Assembly (NCBI GenBank): GCA_031310005.1
Contig: CM062383.1
Span: 620,001 to 684,000, forward strand
Reading direction: 5' to 3'
DNA length: 64,000 bases
Source of the DNA: Dactylellina haptotyla
Taxonomy: Eukaryota; Ascomycota; Orbiliomycetes; Orbiliales; Orbiliaceae
A program made the translations under genes and the position numbers. The first letter of the stretch is position 1; every line of letters begins with the position of its first letter. A model generated the notes under the pieces. The model worked only from the letters and a program-made list of their open reading frames with translations, was not told where the DNA came from and searched no databases. Below, one piece after another: positions 13,901 to 25,802 of this stretch.

Positions 13901-14501
13901 CGGAGCAAATCACACATGCAGGATATATAACTCCCGTGCGCGGTTTTTTTATTTATAAGCAGTGCGGATGGAGGGGTTTATTTTATATAGACAGAATGGA
14001 AATATGTTCTTCTTATTTCTTCTTTTATATACTTTTTTGAGTTCTTTTTTACTCTCGCTTCTTGATATATACTTTTTACCATAAGTATGCCCTTTTAAAT
14101 TGGTTAAGTTACTATTTTTGCTTGCCATCTTCATTTGTCTTCCTTGATCGGAAAGAATAAGTTGGTTTTAAAATCGCAGGTTTCGGTACGTCCGTTTTTT
14201 TTTAAAAAAAGAACTTTTTTGTGTAGTAGGTATTTCGTTTCTTGAGTATAAAAAAGTAATTGAGATCTCGTCTATATATACCTATCTACGGCTGGACTCG
14301 AGAATTTATATCCATTATATTGGGATGGTGTTTGCCTATGTAGGACTTTTGCAGATGTGATTCACTAAGCCTAATTGTATCTCATCCTTATTCAAATAAC
14401 CCAGTAATAATACTAAAATAACCTTCCCCCCAAAAAACGCCATACTCATAATCAATCATGGTATCGTAGAATAAAGTCCAAAATATTTCCGACCAGTCAA
14501 A
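10942..14501. other. 3.5-kb gap between convergent genes
   Basis: The 3' ends of the kinase (+) and the AT-hook gene (-) face each other here. The + strand is T- and CT-rich, with a (CTC)n microsatellite near 13350-13415 and T runs near 14195-14225. The 165-codon open frame starting at 10968 is aromatic- and Ser-rich and without motifs; I read it as untranslated sequence. No RNA gene recognised. Confidence 0.5.
13350..13415 (+). repeat. (CTC)n trinucleotide microsatellite
   Basis: Two adjacent imperfect CTC/TCC tracts; the longest uninterrupted run lies at about 13395-13415, in noncoding sequence. Confidence 0.85.
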
Positions 14502-15968
14502 CTAAGACTTCATTATAACCGCGTCAATCGCCATCTGACCCGCCGCACTCCGCTTAAACGACACACCCGCACCCACAGCTTCCTCCCGATCAACCATCTT
14601 GACATCCGTATCCGTATCCCCCCTTCTCCTCCCATCATCATCACTCTCACCACCGGTCTCCCATACCTCCGCAACAGAACCTTCGTACCCTTCGCTCTCA
14701 TCCGACACATCATCGCCCCGAAGCATCCCTTCAACCTCCCTATCCATCTCCTCGCCGATTTTCTCAATAGCAAGCTGTAAGTCGGGAGATATAATCTCCT
14801 CTTTCGAAGTACCTTTACCCGTGGGGTTGGTACGGTAACTGGCAGCGGTATCTTTATCTGCGTCCCCGCGGATACTCTCGCGGTCAGTGGCAGCACTGGT
14901 GCCCACGCTTTCCAAATCGGCAGAGTCGATGTCCACGTCTAGAAATCGCTTGCGAGGGCGTCCTCGCTTCTTCATGGGAGGGGCATTGGGGTCGAGGCGC
15001 ATCAGTTGCTTTTTGAGCGTGACGGACAGGCCGAAGGGGTCTTTTGTTGGTCTGCCGCGTTTACGTTTGGCTGGGGTGCCGTCGTCGTTCATGTAGCCTT
15101 CTTTTTTGAGGAAGTTTGTTATTTTGGGGTTTGTGAGGTCGAGTTCGAGGGGTGGGGAGTCGGATCTGTGACGTCGGCGGGGCCGCGGGGTTGATTGATT
15201 CTTGTTGTTTGTGGAGGGTGCGCTTGAGGTTTCCTCTGGATTCGAGTCAGAAGGGGATGATGGGGTAGAGAGAGGGGAGGTGCTATTTGTGTGCTCTTGT
15301 GCAGCGGCCGAGGAGGAGTGTTCTGATGATCCGGTGGATTGTTCTCGTTCTGGTGCTCGTACCACAGGAGGAGGAGGAGGAAGATGAGGGGCTGTAGTGT
15401 ATATAGGAACGGAATTTGCACTCTTAGAATCGTTCTCACGATTGTCTAGTTTCCGCTTTTTATTCGCACTTCCCTTGTTGCTTGTGTCATCATGATCGTA
15501 GACATGATTGCTATTACCGCTGCAAACTGCCAGGAACTTCTTTTCGACACTGCTACCGCTGCTATTACTGGGTGTAAATGTTGGATGGGTAATATGGTGC
15601 TTTCCTAGAGCGATATCCTGGAGTACAATAGCAGCGCTCTGCTGCGTGTGCCCACTGGGAAGATGTATCTTGTCCCACGGAATCGTGGTAAGCGTAGTGC
15701 CTGAGGCGGCGATGATAGACCATAGGAGGTCATATTTGGAAGCTTCGGACCAGTATTCCCTCGTCGGTGTGGCAATAAGGTCGGATGGCTTGTTGGTGCT
15801 CTGAAAGGAACGGGAAGGTGGAGTAGTGTTTGTAGTAGTTGTAGAAGGGCTGTGGGATGTAGTAGTAGGAATAGGAGTAGATTTCGAGAACGGAGGTCTA
15901 GGCGCTATTGATATCGGGGTGAAGCGGGAGGGCGGTAAGGGAGACGACATCACAGCGGCGACCTCCAT
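14502..15968 (-). CDS. AT-hook protein with Myb-like N-terminal domain
   Basis: Probable nuclear DNA-binding protein of about 488 residues. I start at the first in-frame ATG (15968); the frame stays open to about 16103, so an upstream exon is possible. Two AT-hooks are clear: KRKRGRP (about 301-307) and KKRGRPRKR (about 333-341). AT-hooks bind the minor groove of AT-rich DNA. A Myb/SANT-like helical segment lies near 72-117 (YWSEASKYDLLWSII..., then PWDKI and GHTQQSA). A KKRKLD nuclear-localisation-type run and proline- and serine-rich disorder lie between, and the C-terminus is acidic. No catalytic motif. A transcriptional or chromatin role is inferred from the motifs; the precise family is unknown. 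Confidence 0.8.
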   Translation of the reverse strand: MEVAAVMSSPLPPSRFTPISIAPRPPFSKSTPIPTTTSHSPSTTTTNTTPPSRSFQSTNKPSDLIATPTREYWSEASKYDLLWSIIAASGTTLTTIPWDKIHLPSGHTQQSAAIVLQDIALGKHHITHPTFTPSNSSGSSVEKKFLAVCSGNSNHVYDHDDTSNKGSANKKRKLDNRENDSKSANSVPIYTTAPHLPPPPPVVRAPEREQSTGSSEHSSSAAAQEHTNSTSPLSTPSSPSDSNPEETSSAPSTNNKNQSTPRPRRRHRSDSPPLELDLTNPKITNFLKKEGYMNDDGTPAKRKRGRPTKDPFGLSVTLKKQLMRLDPNAPPMKKRGRPRKRFLDVDIDSADLESVGTSAATDRESIRGDADKDTAASYRTNPTGKGTSKEEIISPDLQLAIEKIGEEMDREVEGMLRGDDVSDESEGYEGSVAEVWETGGESDDDGRRRGDTDTDVKMVDREEAVGAGVSFKRSAAGQMAIDAVIMKS

Positions 15969-18415
15969 CGTCGGAGCACTTGACGTTGGCGTGCTGCGAT
16001 GTGCTGGAGATCGGAGGGCGTTGTGTTGACCTTGTCGTTTTCTGGTGACACAAGTTTTCTGGGGAAGTGCTGCTGCTGTTGCTCCGTGTCTGGCTGCATT
16101 CAACGGGCTCGAGTCGCACTGAAGAGCTGCAGACGAAATGAGGTGAGCTGGTGAAGAGAGGTGCTATCTGGAATTAGGGCCTGTTTAGTTCCCTTTCCCG
16201 TTTACAGAATGCTCTCTAGCTATGTAGCCAGGATTATACTGGATGAGAGACACAGGAAGCCGTGAGAAATGTGTTGTTCCGAGTCTGTGCATATACGTAT
16301 CGAGAGAACAGTCAAGGCTTCCAAAAGATATGAGTCAAGGGGGGGTTTAAAAGGTCTATTAGAGGGAGCAGTTGTGTTTATAGTGAATACGGAAGCCTTG
16401 TATTCCACGCATGCGGGCGAAGGGGGCAGAAGGGCTTTGCTGATTATTTCTTCTTTTTTCCTAATTTTTTCCATTTTAATTTTTCACTTTTTTTTATTTT
16501 TTTTTATTCTTTTTTCCAATTTTTTCATTTTTCCATTAGAAATACAACGCTTGACGCAGTCTGACCAACCAGAGGGCTATATTCAGGGCTGTACAGCCAA
16601 TAATAAGAAGGACCCATTTTTGAGAAAAACTAAATACAAAAAAAAAAAAAAAAGAGTGGAAAAGGAAAAAGTTAGTGGGAAAACGAGGGCCAGGAAGAGT
16701 AAAAAAAAAGAAAACCCTGAAACTTCTCCCTCCCCTCCAGATGAATACAGGGAAAAAATAAAAAATAAAAACAATATGGTACAACAGGATAGTTACATTC
16801 GGCGAATAACATGGCGTTGTAATGAAGCCTTACATGCAAATATCAGGAGGCCACTTTCTCTCTCTAAGGAATCGAGGACCCCACTATACTTTTGATATTG
16901 TTTGTTATCTACACATGGACACCACATTATTATTATTTCGTAACAGAAAATTATGTTCTTTTTGTTCCTTCTCTTTCCTCTTTTTCTCGAGCTAACTATA
17001 GGAGACCAACGACGTCACATTGCATATATCAGCAATACTAAATCAGTGAATGCAGTTTATTTTTTGCAATTTCAAAAACGAATACGGTTTTGAATTTTTT
17101 GGTATTCGCTTTGGGGCTAATTTCGCTCTCTTTGATGACGACTCTTTGCTTGGTTACACTGCATTCTCACTCTGCGCCTCTACTATGCACATTATCTCAT
17201 TTGATACACCCATTCCACGATTTCCTTTCCGACACTAAGACCAAGATATTAGAACCAAGGGGAAACTTTAATAGATATCAAAACATTTTAAGAAAACGCA
17301 AATCACATGGAGTCCGGAGAGCCATGCCTTCTTTTTCGGTAGAACCCTAAAATCCCTTGCAGACTACACTATCCTAGTTGATCAATGGATTGTCTTATCG
17401 TATCTGATGCCCATTCATGCGATGTGTTGCGGGGCATCGAATTTGGAGAGTCTATACCAGTCTTGTAACTGGAGTCTACGCACATATGGGCATAATCCTG
17501 GGGCTATGCGGTATATATTGTAAAGGAAGCACTATTTCGTTTGATCGATGCTGATAATAACCATAGGAACACTCCGACCTTCGTTTTAGTACCAAAATAT
17601 ATATTACGATCTGAAAGAAAAGCCTTTATGATGAACAATATCTAAGCTCTGGGCATAGATTTTAGATTTAGTATAAAGTATGCTTATTTTTATACATATA
17701 CTGGTTGTGATACCGAATATATCCCCAACAATGTGAGTATATATTTGTATCCGACTCTAGCATATTAACAGGTAATTCTTATGAAGTTCTGAAGGTAAGA
17801 AAAAGTGTACGAAAGGAAAAACAGAAGAAAAAAGGGACAGAAAAAAAGGGAACATATGTACACAGAAGTGAGAATAAAAATGAAATAAAAATAGACAAAA
17901 AACATTAAATGTATACATACCAATTCCCTATATGCGAGTTTTTTAGTTTTTGGAAACTGAAAGAAAAATGAAATCGGCGCCGTATACGCTTGAAAAAAAT
18001 GGTAAAGTTTTGTACAAATGAAAGATTGAGGCCCAATATGTAGAAGAAAAAAAATGATATAAAGGAAATAAGAGGGGCGTTGTAAAAATTTAAAATGTCG
18101 AAATGAAGTCGTAGGTGTAAGAATCGTGATATCGAAATGAAATCCTTCCCTGCGCTGGTCCCAAAAAATGATATCCAAGGAAATCGAAAGAAATATTGAC
18201 AAAAGAAAAGAAGAAAGTAAATAGCAAGGAGATGGAAAAGAAGTCGCAAAAGGGATAGCTTTATGAATCGCCTTAAAAACTCCGGCATCAACTGGTTCCG
18301 TATTCGTCAAGTCTTTGCGTTTCATATACCGGACGAAAATGAATTCCGTACAATAGATAAAGGCCGTTCGTTCAAGTCGTGGAAAGTAAATATCTGTCTC
18401 GTGGTGTGTGTCTAT
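15969..18415. other. Intergenic region with poly(A) tract
   Basis: It contains the promoter of the AT-hook gene at its left end and the 3' flank of the membrane-protein gene (18416) at its right. There is an A16 run at 16638-16653 inside a purine-rich stretch (about 16620-16770), preceded by T-rich sequence. The long frame on the minus strand at 17765-18325 is almost entirely Phe/Leu/Ile/Ser from AT-rich DNA and is not a credible gene. Confidence 0.5.
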
Positions 18416-20248
18416 CTAGACAGGTGGTACGAGGAGACTGCCGTCGCTGTCCTCGTTCAATGACTGGACGACACTCCGAGGGAACTCCCCGGTATTCGGT
18501 GTCGTTGGAGCGACGTACGACCTCCTCGAGCGGACACCATTACTATTCTCCACGCTGATGTCACTCTCGCTGTGTTCCTCTCTGATCCAGCTCGTGCCGC
18601 TAAGCATCCGCCGCTGCTTCTTACGCTGTCGCTTGGTTTGCTTCTCCCTCTCCTCGCGCATACGTCTCATGCTCTCTCGAGGACTGAGTTCGAATCCTGG
18701 GATGGGTGGGGTCACCTTGCGTTCCAGGGTTGCTGCCCATCTGTGGTGCCATGACGGGGCATCGTCGCTGCTGCGACTGCTTGCACGACTAGGGCTAGTA
18801 TCGCTAAACTTGCTGTGGACGGTTAGAGTGGATTCGCGGTTCTCCATCGCACGCAGGTTGGTGGAGACCTGTAGCGGGCTACTTCCCAGACGGACGCTGT
18901 TTTCCCTATCTGGAGAATCGCATAGAGGAATGTTGACACCCAAGTTTTTGAGGTTACTCGGGCTGGGGGTAGGGATAGGCCGTGGTGTACTCCGGCCTGT
19001 AGACTTGGGAGATGTGGGAATCGGTGGGATGACTTCTTCCGCACTGGGGCACCGGCTTTGATTGCTGCCCGTACTGACGGCCCGTTGAACTTGGATCTGA
19101 GTCGGTGGAGTACGAGGTGGCGTAGGCATGGACGAGCTTCTCTGAGGGCGGGTGACAGTGCCGTTACCTGTGCTGTTAACATTTTCATTGCCAGCACCCC
19201 TCTTGAGAACGGGGGGAACGCGAGCGTGGGGTGGCTCGCCAGGATTAGGAATAGCCGCTTGAGCTGCTGCTAACGAGTAGGCGATTCTGTCTCGAAGAGA
19301 CAACTGGGAAGTATCCCATTCGTCGAATACTGCAAGATTTGAAGCTTCCTGCTCTCTAATCGCCATAGGGAATGTCGCCGCCACTGGGGACAAAGGCATA
19401 GAAGGAGTGGTTGTAGGTGGTGTTGGTTGGCCGCCTCTTGACTTCGGACGGTTTATCAGGTTGAGGAACGGAGATGTAGCGCCGTGGAGGCTTGTCGTGG
19501 ACTGAGTAAACGGCGATGGCTCCAATTCCGACTGATATTCGTAGGGACGGGGAGGAGATCGAGGGGGTCGAGCTGGTGGCATCGGCGGTGGAGTCGTGCT
19601 CATATCTCTGAAAGAGAGGGAATGTGCATGCTTTGAGCTTCTGAACGGGCGAGACCAGTTCTTATGAATATTCTGAAGGAGCAATAGCGAGCGCCTGACT
19701 TGAGGCCGTCCTTCAACTGGTTTTGCAGAGTAAGACGAAGCCGGGCGGATACCGATAGATTCCAGCGATGGCGGCTCATCTAATGTCAGCTGTCTACGTG
19801 GTGGTACTCGTCGGCATCGAAGTGCCACTAATAGCGTCCAAAATACCACGTCCAGTGTAAGTTTCATCACCCACAGTGCTATCGCGATTGTCAAGAACCA
19901 TCTGGCATCGCCACCGACCAACGTTCGCGGCATCCATCTGAACTGGATAATGCTAACGCCCCATAATCCAGCAGTAGCTATCGCAAAAAATAGAACGGGT
20001 ATTCCTCCGGCTATTATTGTCATCGGTGCTGAATATGTCCACATCGAAAATACCAACATCAACGTTGTGGATATGATGTTGAGCGCTGCGGCGATGACGA
20101 ACGGCACCCGCAGTTGCGAAAGATCCAGCCATGTACATGCTGCAATAACTGTGATCAGTGTCGTGCTCGCTACTGAGAAAAGTAACGAGATTATCGCGAC
20201 AATTCGTAGGTATCGAAGAGAAAACGGGGCGGTCCGAGAGATCAGCAT
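18416..20248 (-). CDS. Four-TM membrane protein with long disordered cytoplasmic tail
   Basis: Single-exon protein of 610 residues. Four hydrophobic helices occupy about 15-37, 48-70, 75-100 and 116-143, a MARVEL-like or tetraspan layout, followed by the basic stretch RCRRVPPRR (about 144-152). From about 155 to the end it is disordered, Pro/Ser/Arg rich, with SH3-type proline motifs (MPPARPPRSPPRPYEY near 222-237) and a Lys/Arg cluster near 543 (TKRQRKKQRR). No cysteine pattern or enzyme motif is seen. The tail looks like a scaffold or phosphorylated region. I do not recognise a named family; location in the plasma membrane or at septa is only a guess. Confidence 0.75.
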   Translation of the reverse strand: MLISRTAPFSLRYLRIVAIISLLFSVASTTLITVIAACTWLDLSQLRVPFVIAAALNIISTTLMLVFSMWTYSAPMTIIAGGIPVLFFAIATAGLWGVSIIQFRWMPRTLVGGDARWFLTIAIALWVMKLTLDVVFWTLLVALRCRRVPPRRQLTLDEPPSLESIGIRPASSYSAKPVEGRPQVRRSLLLLQNIHKNWSRPFRSSKHAHSLSFRDMSTTPPPMPPARPPRSPPRPYEYQSELEPSPFTQSTTSLHGATSPFLNLINRPKSRGGQPTPPTTTPSMPLSPVAATFPMAIREQEASNLAVFDEWDTSQLSLRDRIAYSLAAAQAAIPNPGEPPHARVPPVLKRGAGNENVNSTGNGTVTRPQRSSSMPTPPRTPPTQIQVQRAVSTGSNQSRCPSAEEVIPPIPTSPKSTGRSTPRPIPTPSPSNLKNLGVNIPLCDSPDRENSVRLGSSPLQVSTNLRAMENRESTLTVHSKFSDTSPSRASSRSSDDAPSWHHRWAATLERKVTPPIPGFELSPRESMRRMREEREKQTKRQRKKQRRMLSGTSWIREEHSESDISVENSNGVRSRRSYVAPTTPNTGEFPRSVVQSLNEDSDGSLLVPPV

Positions 20249-23200
20249 TTGGATCTAGAGGTATCTGGAGCAAGGCAATCGCCTTTGCTCAAACGAACTG
20301 GAAACGAATGAAAACAAAAGAGTGAAAAGATTTAACAAAATAATACAGGTAACGAGCGTATGTCTAGCTAGCTATTGCTTGCCGGACGGTTGTGGAGGAC
20401 GGAGTGTTTACGACTTCCTTATTTCCTCCGCTATTTCTGGTCGATTTTTGTGCCGTATAATAAAGGGGCGAATGGCGTGCAATTCGAGGAAATAAACTCA
20501 ATACCAAACTCCTCGGACTGTAGGGAAAATTCGGTATTATTATTCCGAAGCCAAACCGTGGTAGCGATTTTTTTTGTCGAGTGCGTGGGAAAGGATTGCC
20601 GTTTTGTATCACCTTAACGAAGTGTATCCAGGCGGCTTACCCCAACTCGTGCGATTCGACAGGCTTGGATCCCAGCAAGTAGCAGGGAGATATAGATGAG
20701 GGGAAGGGAAGTAGAGAGAAAAAAGGGGGGAGGAAATTCTTGGAAGTAGGGTATTTTTGTTTTGTAAGACCGTGCCTGTTACAAAGATTAGTAGATGCCC
20801 TACCTAAGAATCGGCATATATCGAATTTTTTTGTTGGTGTAATTGTCCCACGACTTCTTGGAAGGCGGTCGAATTGCACGGTGCTTACCTGAGTTATTGG
20901 GGAATCAGATCCAGCAAAAAAATATGCAATGACCCGAGACAAGAGAAATGGGCTGAGCGGATGCCAATTTCCTCAGTACAGAAGTACTATCCTTCGCTGG
21001 TAAGGTCGAGTGCTATAGGCGAAACAGGCGGTTGTGGGAAACGAAGGTGGAGTGGGAGCTGAAAACGCATAAACGAACGTATTGGGAAACTAGGACCTTT
21101 GTTGTTTCAAAATTGAAAGACTTCGAAGGTCTCGGTTCCCTTCGGGAAATACTCGAAAAACGGGCAAGAGGGTAGTAAGGAGCGACTACTAGTTGGAAAC
21201 AAAGGAGTGTAAGAAAAGCTACAAGAGGTGTCTACCGCTCGGCTACTGCCATGAAGCACACGCCTGTTCTGTGATGTTTTGACTCGTATAAAATTGGGGA
21301 GCGGAGCACGAGAGCCAATTGACGAGCCGGTTTCTAAGTTTAACACGATCGCCTGACGGGCTGTAATAAGGGCGTCGGACGGGGTCTGGCCAATGCACCT
21401 GAAACGGTAATCCTAGGATCGAACCGTTGATAGGGCGGGGCGGCCAATGTGTTCGTCGCTCACAATCCGACTAAGGCTGAGTGAGGAATGTGAGGCAGCG
21501 AAGTCCCTCGAGGGTTTGTACCAGTATGTACCAGGCCAGGCAAACAGGTGTTGTTTTGTAGCAGCAAGCGGCAGTCAGTGCGCACAATGGTAGCTGGGGA
21601 AGCTCTGTGCTACCTCGCGGCCAGGAGTCGATTGTCGAAAATGATAGATATCGGAGGGAGTCGAATCGAATTGAGCTGGACGTACGTATGCTCGGAGAAA
21701 TGCCAAGCAATAGAAGGTCGAACGATTTCCTGGACAGGGTACTACTCGAGGGGACGAGAGGAGAGCCTGTATAACGCAGCCAATTGCTCATGAGATCGAG
21801 CGGGAATACCTGGAGGAAGAAGAGCAGCAAGAAGAAAAATCCGGAGGGCAGCTGAATCTTATTCAGACACGAACTCCTCCGTACGGACCCTGTTGTTTGG
21901 GTTTCGACGGATTGATCAGGTCGACCCCAGCACCTGGACGAGTATTTTTCGCGTTCAACGGTTCGATATGATTGAGAACCTGGAGGGTGCTTAGCTATCG
22001 ATAACGCCTCTCTCTCAAAGCAGTAATTTCCGCTAATATTTGGCCCTTAGCGTTCTTTATTGCCCTGAACACCTTCCCCCACGGACAGTATTCAAAAGCT
22101 ATCGAGGCAGTAATACTGCGTACTAAAACGTCGGGTCTGACGTTTTACGGCCTAAGAGCGCATAGTTTTGGTGCAATTACACTCTTCCAGGGGTCCGGTC
22201 CCAATTTCCAGATCCCTGCTCCGTCGACAAGCAGAGTGAGGTTCTATAAAAGTCCGACAGCACCCGCTACTTCGCCGGCGGCGGATCACGAATGCCCCCC
22301 CGAAAAGTAGCCGTCTGATACTGGTTAGAATTTCGGCATCGACTGTTCATCTCATAAAACAACAACAAAAATTGCCATATGCTACGGTCACAGTCGGAGT
22401 CGACTTGTAAACCGTCATGTCCGCGATATATATTCGCCTCTTTTGCAATTTGCGAGATATATCTGTTTTGAGATCACCGACCAGCGTTTTGGGCTGTATG
22501 CATGAGCCGTCACAAGTGGCCAATTTCTTTGTGATATAAAGAGTGGCTGGTTCCGTCCGCTCGGTCGAAGATGCCAGTTCCGAAAGATGCAATGTGCACG
22601 GGCCAACGAGTTCATCAGCCTGTCCATTTGGTGGGAATCTGGGTATGATGATCGAGATCTGGCGATATCATAATGATAATCAGAGATTTCGAATTTGCTA
22701 GCCGATACTGCTATATCCTTGGGCAATATGGGTAAACACGCAGGCACAGGTGCAAATGCAGACACGGCCGCAGGGAGCTCAAGAGGATATTTCGGGTACC
22801 GGCTGGCGTGCGCGCTGACATTTATTGTGTGTGCGGGCTTGATGTGTCTCGTAAGTCCCAGTGCAAATATGAAAATCGCCTATCACTTATGAGGCAGCTG
22901 CAATGCTCGACATTTGACGGATGACAATCAAGTGGTGGGCGCCGCTTATGTGGGTGGACCGCACAAGTGTGGTCTGGCCTGAAATGTTTCTATTGTGTGT
23001 GTTCGGCCCCAGATTTTTCTTTAATTGAGCCAAGCCCTGGCAGAACAACAACAAAAAAAAAACTTCCGAAGCGGATGGCTTCTGCGGCGGGGCTAAGGGT
23101 TTGGACGAGCTGTGGCTTGAGAGCAATCATCCGATCCTACTGCCTCCGGTTTGAGTCGGGGCTGGATCTTGATCTTAGCCCAGACGGATAGGTCTGCGTC

Positions 23201-23977
23201 CGCCCTGCAGTAGTAAGAGCCAGCGTACATACGGCATGGCATCTCTTTGTCCAAGTCGGAAGAAGTAGCTCTACATGGAGCACAGGCATATGCAGACGGC
23301 TGACCAGTGCGGTTCCCTGCTCGAGACAGTAGTCATACCTCAGGTCAGGTTTTGACTCCATCTCGGGGTCGTTTGCAATGTTTGTCGCCAGCAGGCGGGC
23401 GCCTGTGCAGAATGCAGATGACTAGGCGAAGGATGGCAAAACCGCACCAAGAAAACAAACGAGCACAGAATCGCGAAGAATGGTTCTGCGAGCTTCTCTC
23501 CCAGCCAGCGGGTCAGGAGAAGGATTCGGGGCGCAAGGATCCCGCCCAGTCCGTTTCGTGAGTCGTGGAGGACGCTTGATTGATTGAGAGATAGCGGGCC
23601 CCTCATAGCGTGATAGGTGCCGTAGCAGACCCCGGAAGCAGCATCATGATCCAGGCGAGCGTCCCACCAGCAAGCCAGCAGGCGGGCAGGCAGAAGAGGC
23701 CGTCTGTTCGGGCTTGGTAGCTGGCTGATTGGTGGCGGGTGTTCGGTGGTCTTCTTCTTCGCTCGAAGTGCGGTTGTGTCTGTGTGAGCAAGCAAGGCTT
23801 CTTTGGGACGAACCTCGCCTTTCCTCGTCACCCTTCTTTCGTCCAACGCCCTTCTTCCGTCTCCATCTTCATCCAACCTTCCTCCCGCCCCCATCACCAT
23901 CGCTCAGATCTACCAGCCATCCGGCCTCGCAACTTCGCCATCACCAGCTTCTCTTCTCCATCAGAACTCTGCCCAGC
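20249..23977. other. Divergent intergenic region upstream of RAD23
   Basis: This 3.7-kb stretch separates two divergently transcribed genes and should hold both promoters. The last 250 bases before the RAD23 ATG are strongly pyrimidine-rich on the + strand. A small frame starting with ATG at 22731 (MGKHAGTG...) encodes about 40 residues ending in a hydrophobic helix and runs into a good donor (GTAAGT at 22851); it could be a first exon but I found no partner exon. Nothing else is convincing. Confidence 0.45.
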
Positions 23978-25802
23978 ATGTCGGACACGATAAAGCTGAC
24001 GTTCAAGGTAACTACACTCTCTCGCCAGCTTTGCCCCACTATCCGGGGGGGAAAGCCCCTCCAGATGCCCCTTCGCAACCAACCGGATCCAACAGCACCG
24101 TCCTCAACGGCCTTCCGGGCTCTTTGCTAACGCACAGTCGCGCATCTAGGACCTCAAGAATGAGAGATTCACTATCGACGTCGACAAATCCGATAAGGTG
24201 GGTTTACCTCCGACACGCGCGGCGGCTACTCTCCTCAAGAGTCGCTGATTACGCATATCGTCACCGCGAACAAAACACGAGCTAATACGCCTTCCTTCCA
24301 TCGCAGGTTTTGGCCGTCAAAGAAAGAATCCAAGCTGAGAAAGGATGGGAGCCATCTGCGATAAAACTTATCTATTCTGGTACTTCTGCTCCTCGACCTG
24401 GTCTACTATAAAATCTTACGGAGCTTGGCAATATGCTAACACCCAAATCTTCACCCGTCAAGGCAAGATCCTTCAGGACGCAAACGCTGTCGAATCTTAC
24501 AACATCGACGAGAAGGGCTTCATCGTCTGCATGGTTTCGAAGGTACCAAGCTTCCCGGCTCCACCAAACGCTGCTGACGTGGCAAAGCTTCAGCAGTTTG
24601 GATGAGCAAGTTTCACCCAGATTTGGCAAACGAATCAGAGCTAACAGCATATATCGCGGGGTTTCTCCAGCCAAAGACAGCTCCGGTATCAAAGGCATCA
24701 GGCTCGAGTAGTGCTGCTGGTCCATCGACACCTGTCAAGTCTTCCACTCCAATCCAGACCCCATCCGCCCCAATTGCCAACCCTCAGTCCGCATCTACCA
24801 GCAGCGCTGCGGTCCCAGAAACACCAACACCGGTTCCACAAACCACTGCCTCGACGGCGCAGCCCGCTGCCTTCAATGACCCTTCTTCCCTTGCCATGGG
24901 CAGTGCCCGCGAATCTGCCATCCAACAGATGATGGAGATGGGTTTCCCAAGACCCGATGTCGAGACTGCTATGCGTGCCGCTTTCAACAACCCGGACAGA
25001 GCTGTTGAATACCTCATGACCGTGAGTCCTAACGCACCCAAAAGGCAGCCAACAAATATATCTGATACTAATCCGTCCCAGGGAATCCCCGAGCACCTCC
25101 AAAGAGAAGCCACACCAGCTCAATCCTCGAGACCGGCAGCTCAACCAGCCGGTGGAGCCACATCCGCCCAACCTGCGCCCACAACAACTCAACAAACAGC
25201 TGAGGTTGATGAACCAGTCAATCTTTTCGAAGCGGCTGCGGCTGCACGACAAGGAGGAGGTACTCCTTCAGGTCGCGCATCTGGTGGTGCCGCCGCAGGC
25301 CTGGCGGCCCTTGGGGGAGGTGCTGGAGGAGGTGCGAATCTTGATTTCTTGCGAAACAACCCACAGTTCCAACAGCTGCGAGATGTCGTTCAACGGAACC
25401 CAGAAATGCTTCACCCAATCCTTCACCAGGTCGGACGAGGAAACCCTCAGCTCGCCAATTTGATCCAGCAAAACCCGGAGGCTTTCTTGCAACTTTTGAG
25501 CGAGGGTATCGAAGGCGAAGAAGACCTAGCCGGAATGATGGGCGGCGCTGGCGGTGCCGGAGGGCCAGCCACCATGAGCATTCCAGTCACGGAGGAGGAG
25601 AGAGATGCAATCGAAAGGGTACGCGATTTCTACGCCCGCTTTCAATCATATTTCAGAATGCTAACGTGCTTTTTAATCCTTATAGTTGTGCCAGCTCGGC
25701 TTCGAACGAGATCTCGTGATTCAAGCATATTTCGCATGCGACAAGAACGAAGAAATGGCAGCGAATTTCCTATTCGAGCAACCACCAGATGCCGATAACT
25801 AA
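23978..25802 (+). CDS. rad23: Rad23 ubiquitin receptor / nucleotide-excision-repair protein
   Basis: Seven exons: 23978-24007, 24150-24197, 24307-24379, 24463-24542, 24671-25021, 25082-25618 and 25686-25802; the joined frame gives 411 residues. Every intron is GT...AG and most have a CTAAC branch site. Domains in order: ubiquitin-like (about 1-75, starting [10 protein letters not shown]), Ser/Pro/Thr linker, UBA1 (about 154-197, with [19 protein letters not shown]), linker, XPC-binding STI1-type domain (about 281-336), and UBA2 (about 363-408, [19 protein letters not shown]). Rad23 pairs with Rad4/XPC in recognising DNA damage and carries polyubiquitinated proteins to the proteasome through its UBL. 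Exon joins reproduce family-conserved sequence across the boundaries (e.g. YLMT|GIPEHL, AIER|LCQLGF), which supports the model strongly. Length matches family members. Confidence 0.96.

Noticed and set aside
17765-18325. 186-codon minus-strand frame with many hydrophobic residues
   Set aside because: Almost only Phe, Leu, Ile, Ser and Tyr from AT-rich DNA; overlapping frame is similar, so membrane-like appearance is compositional.
18685-18700. GTTCGAATCC word like a tRNA T-loop
   Set aside because: Lies inside the coding region of the four-TM protein, with no cloverleaf around it.
21340-21430. GGTTCGATCC-like word (minus strand near 21410-21428), suggestive of a tRNA T-arm
   Set aside because: No acceptor, D or anticodon stem can be fitted around it.
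23340-23900. 186-codon minus-strand frame upstream of RAD23
   Set aside because: Covers the pyrimidine-rich promoter of RAD23; no protein-like features.
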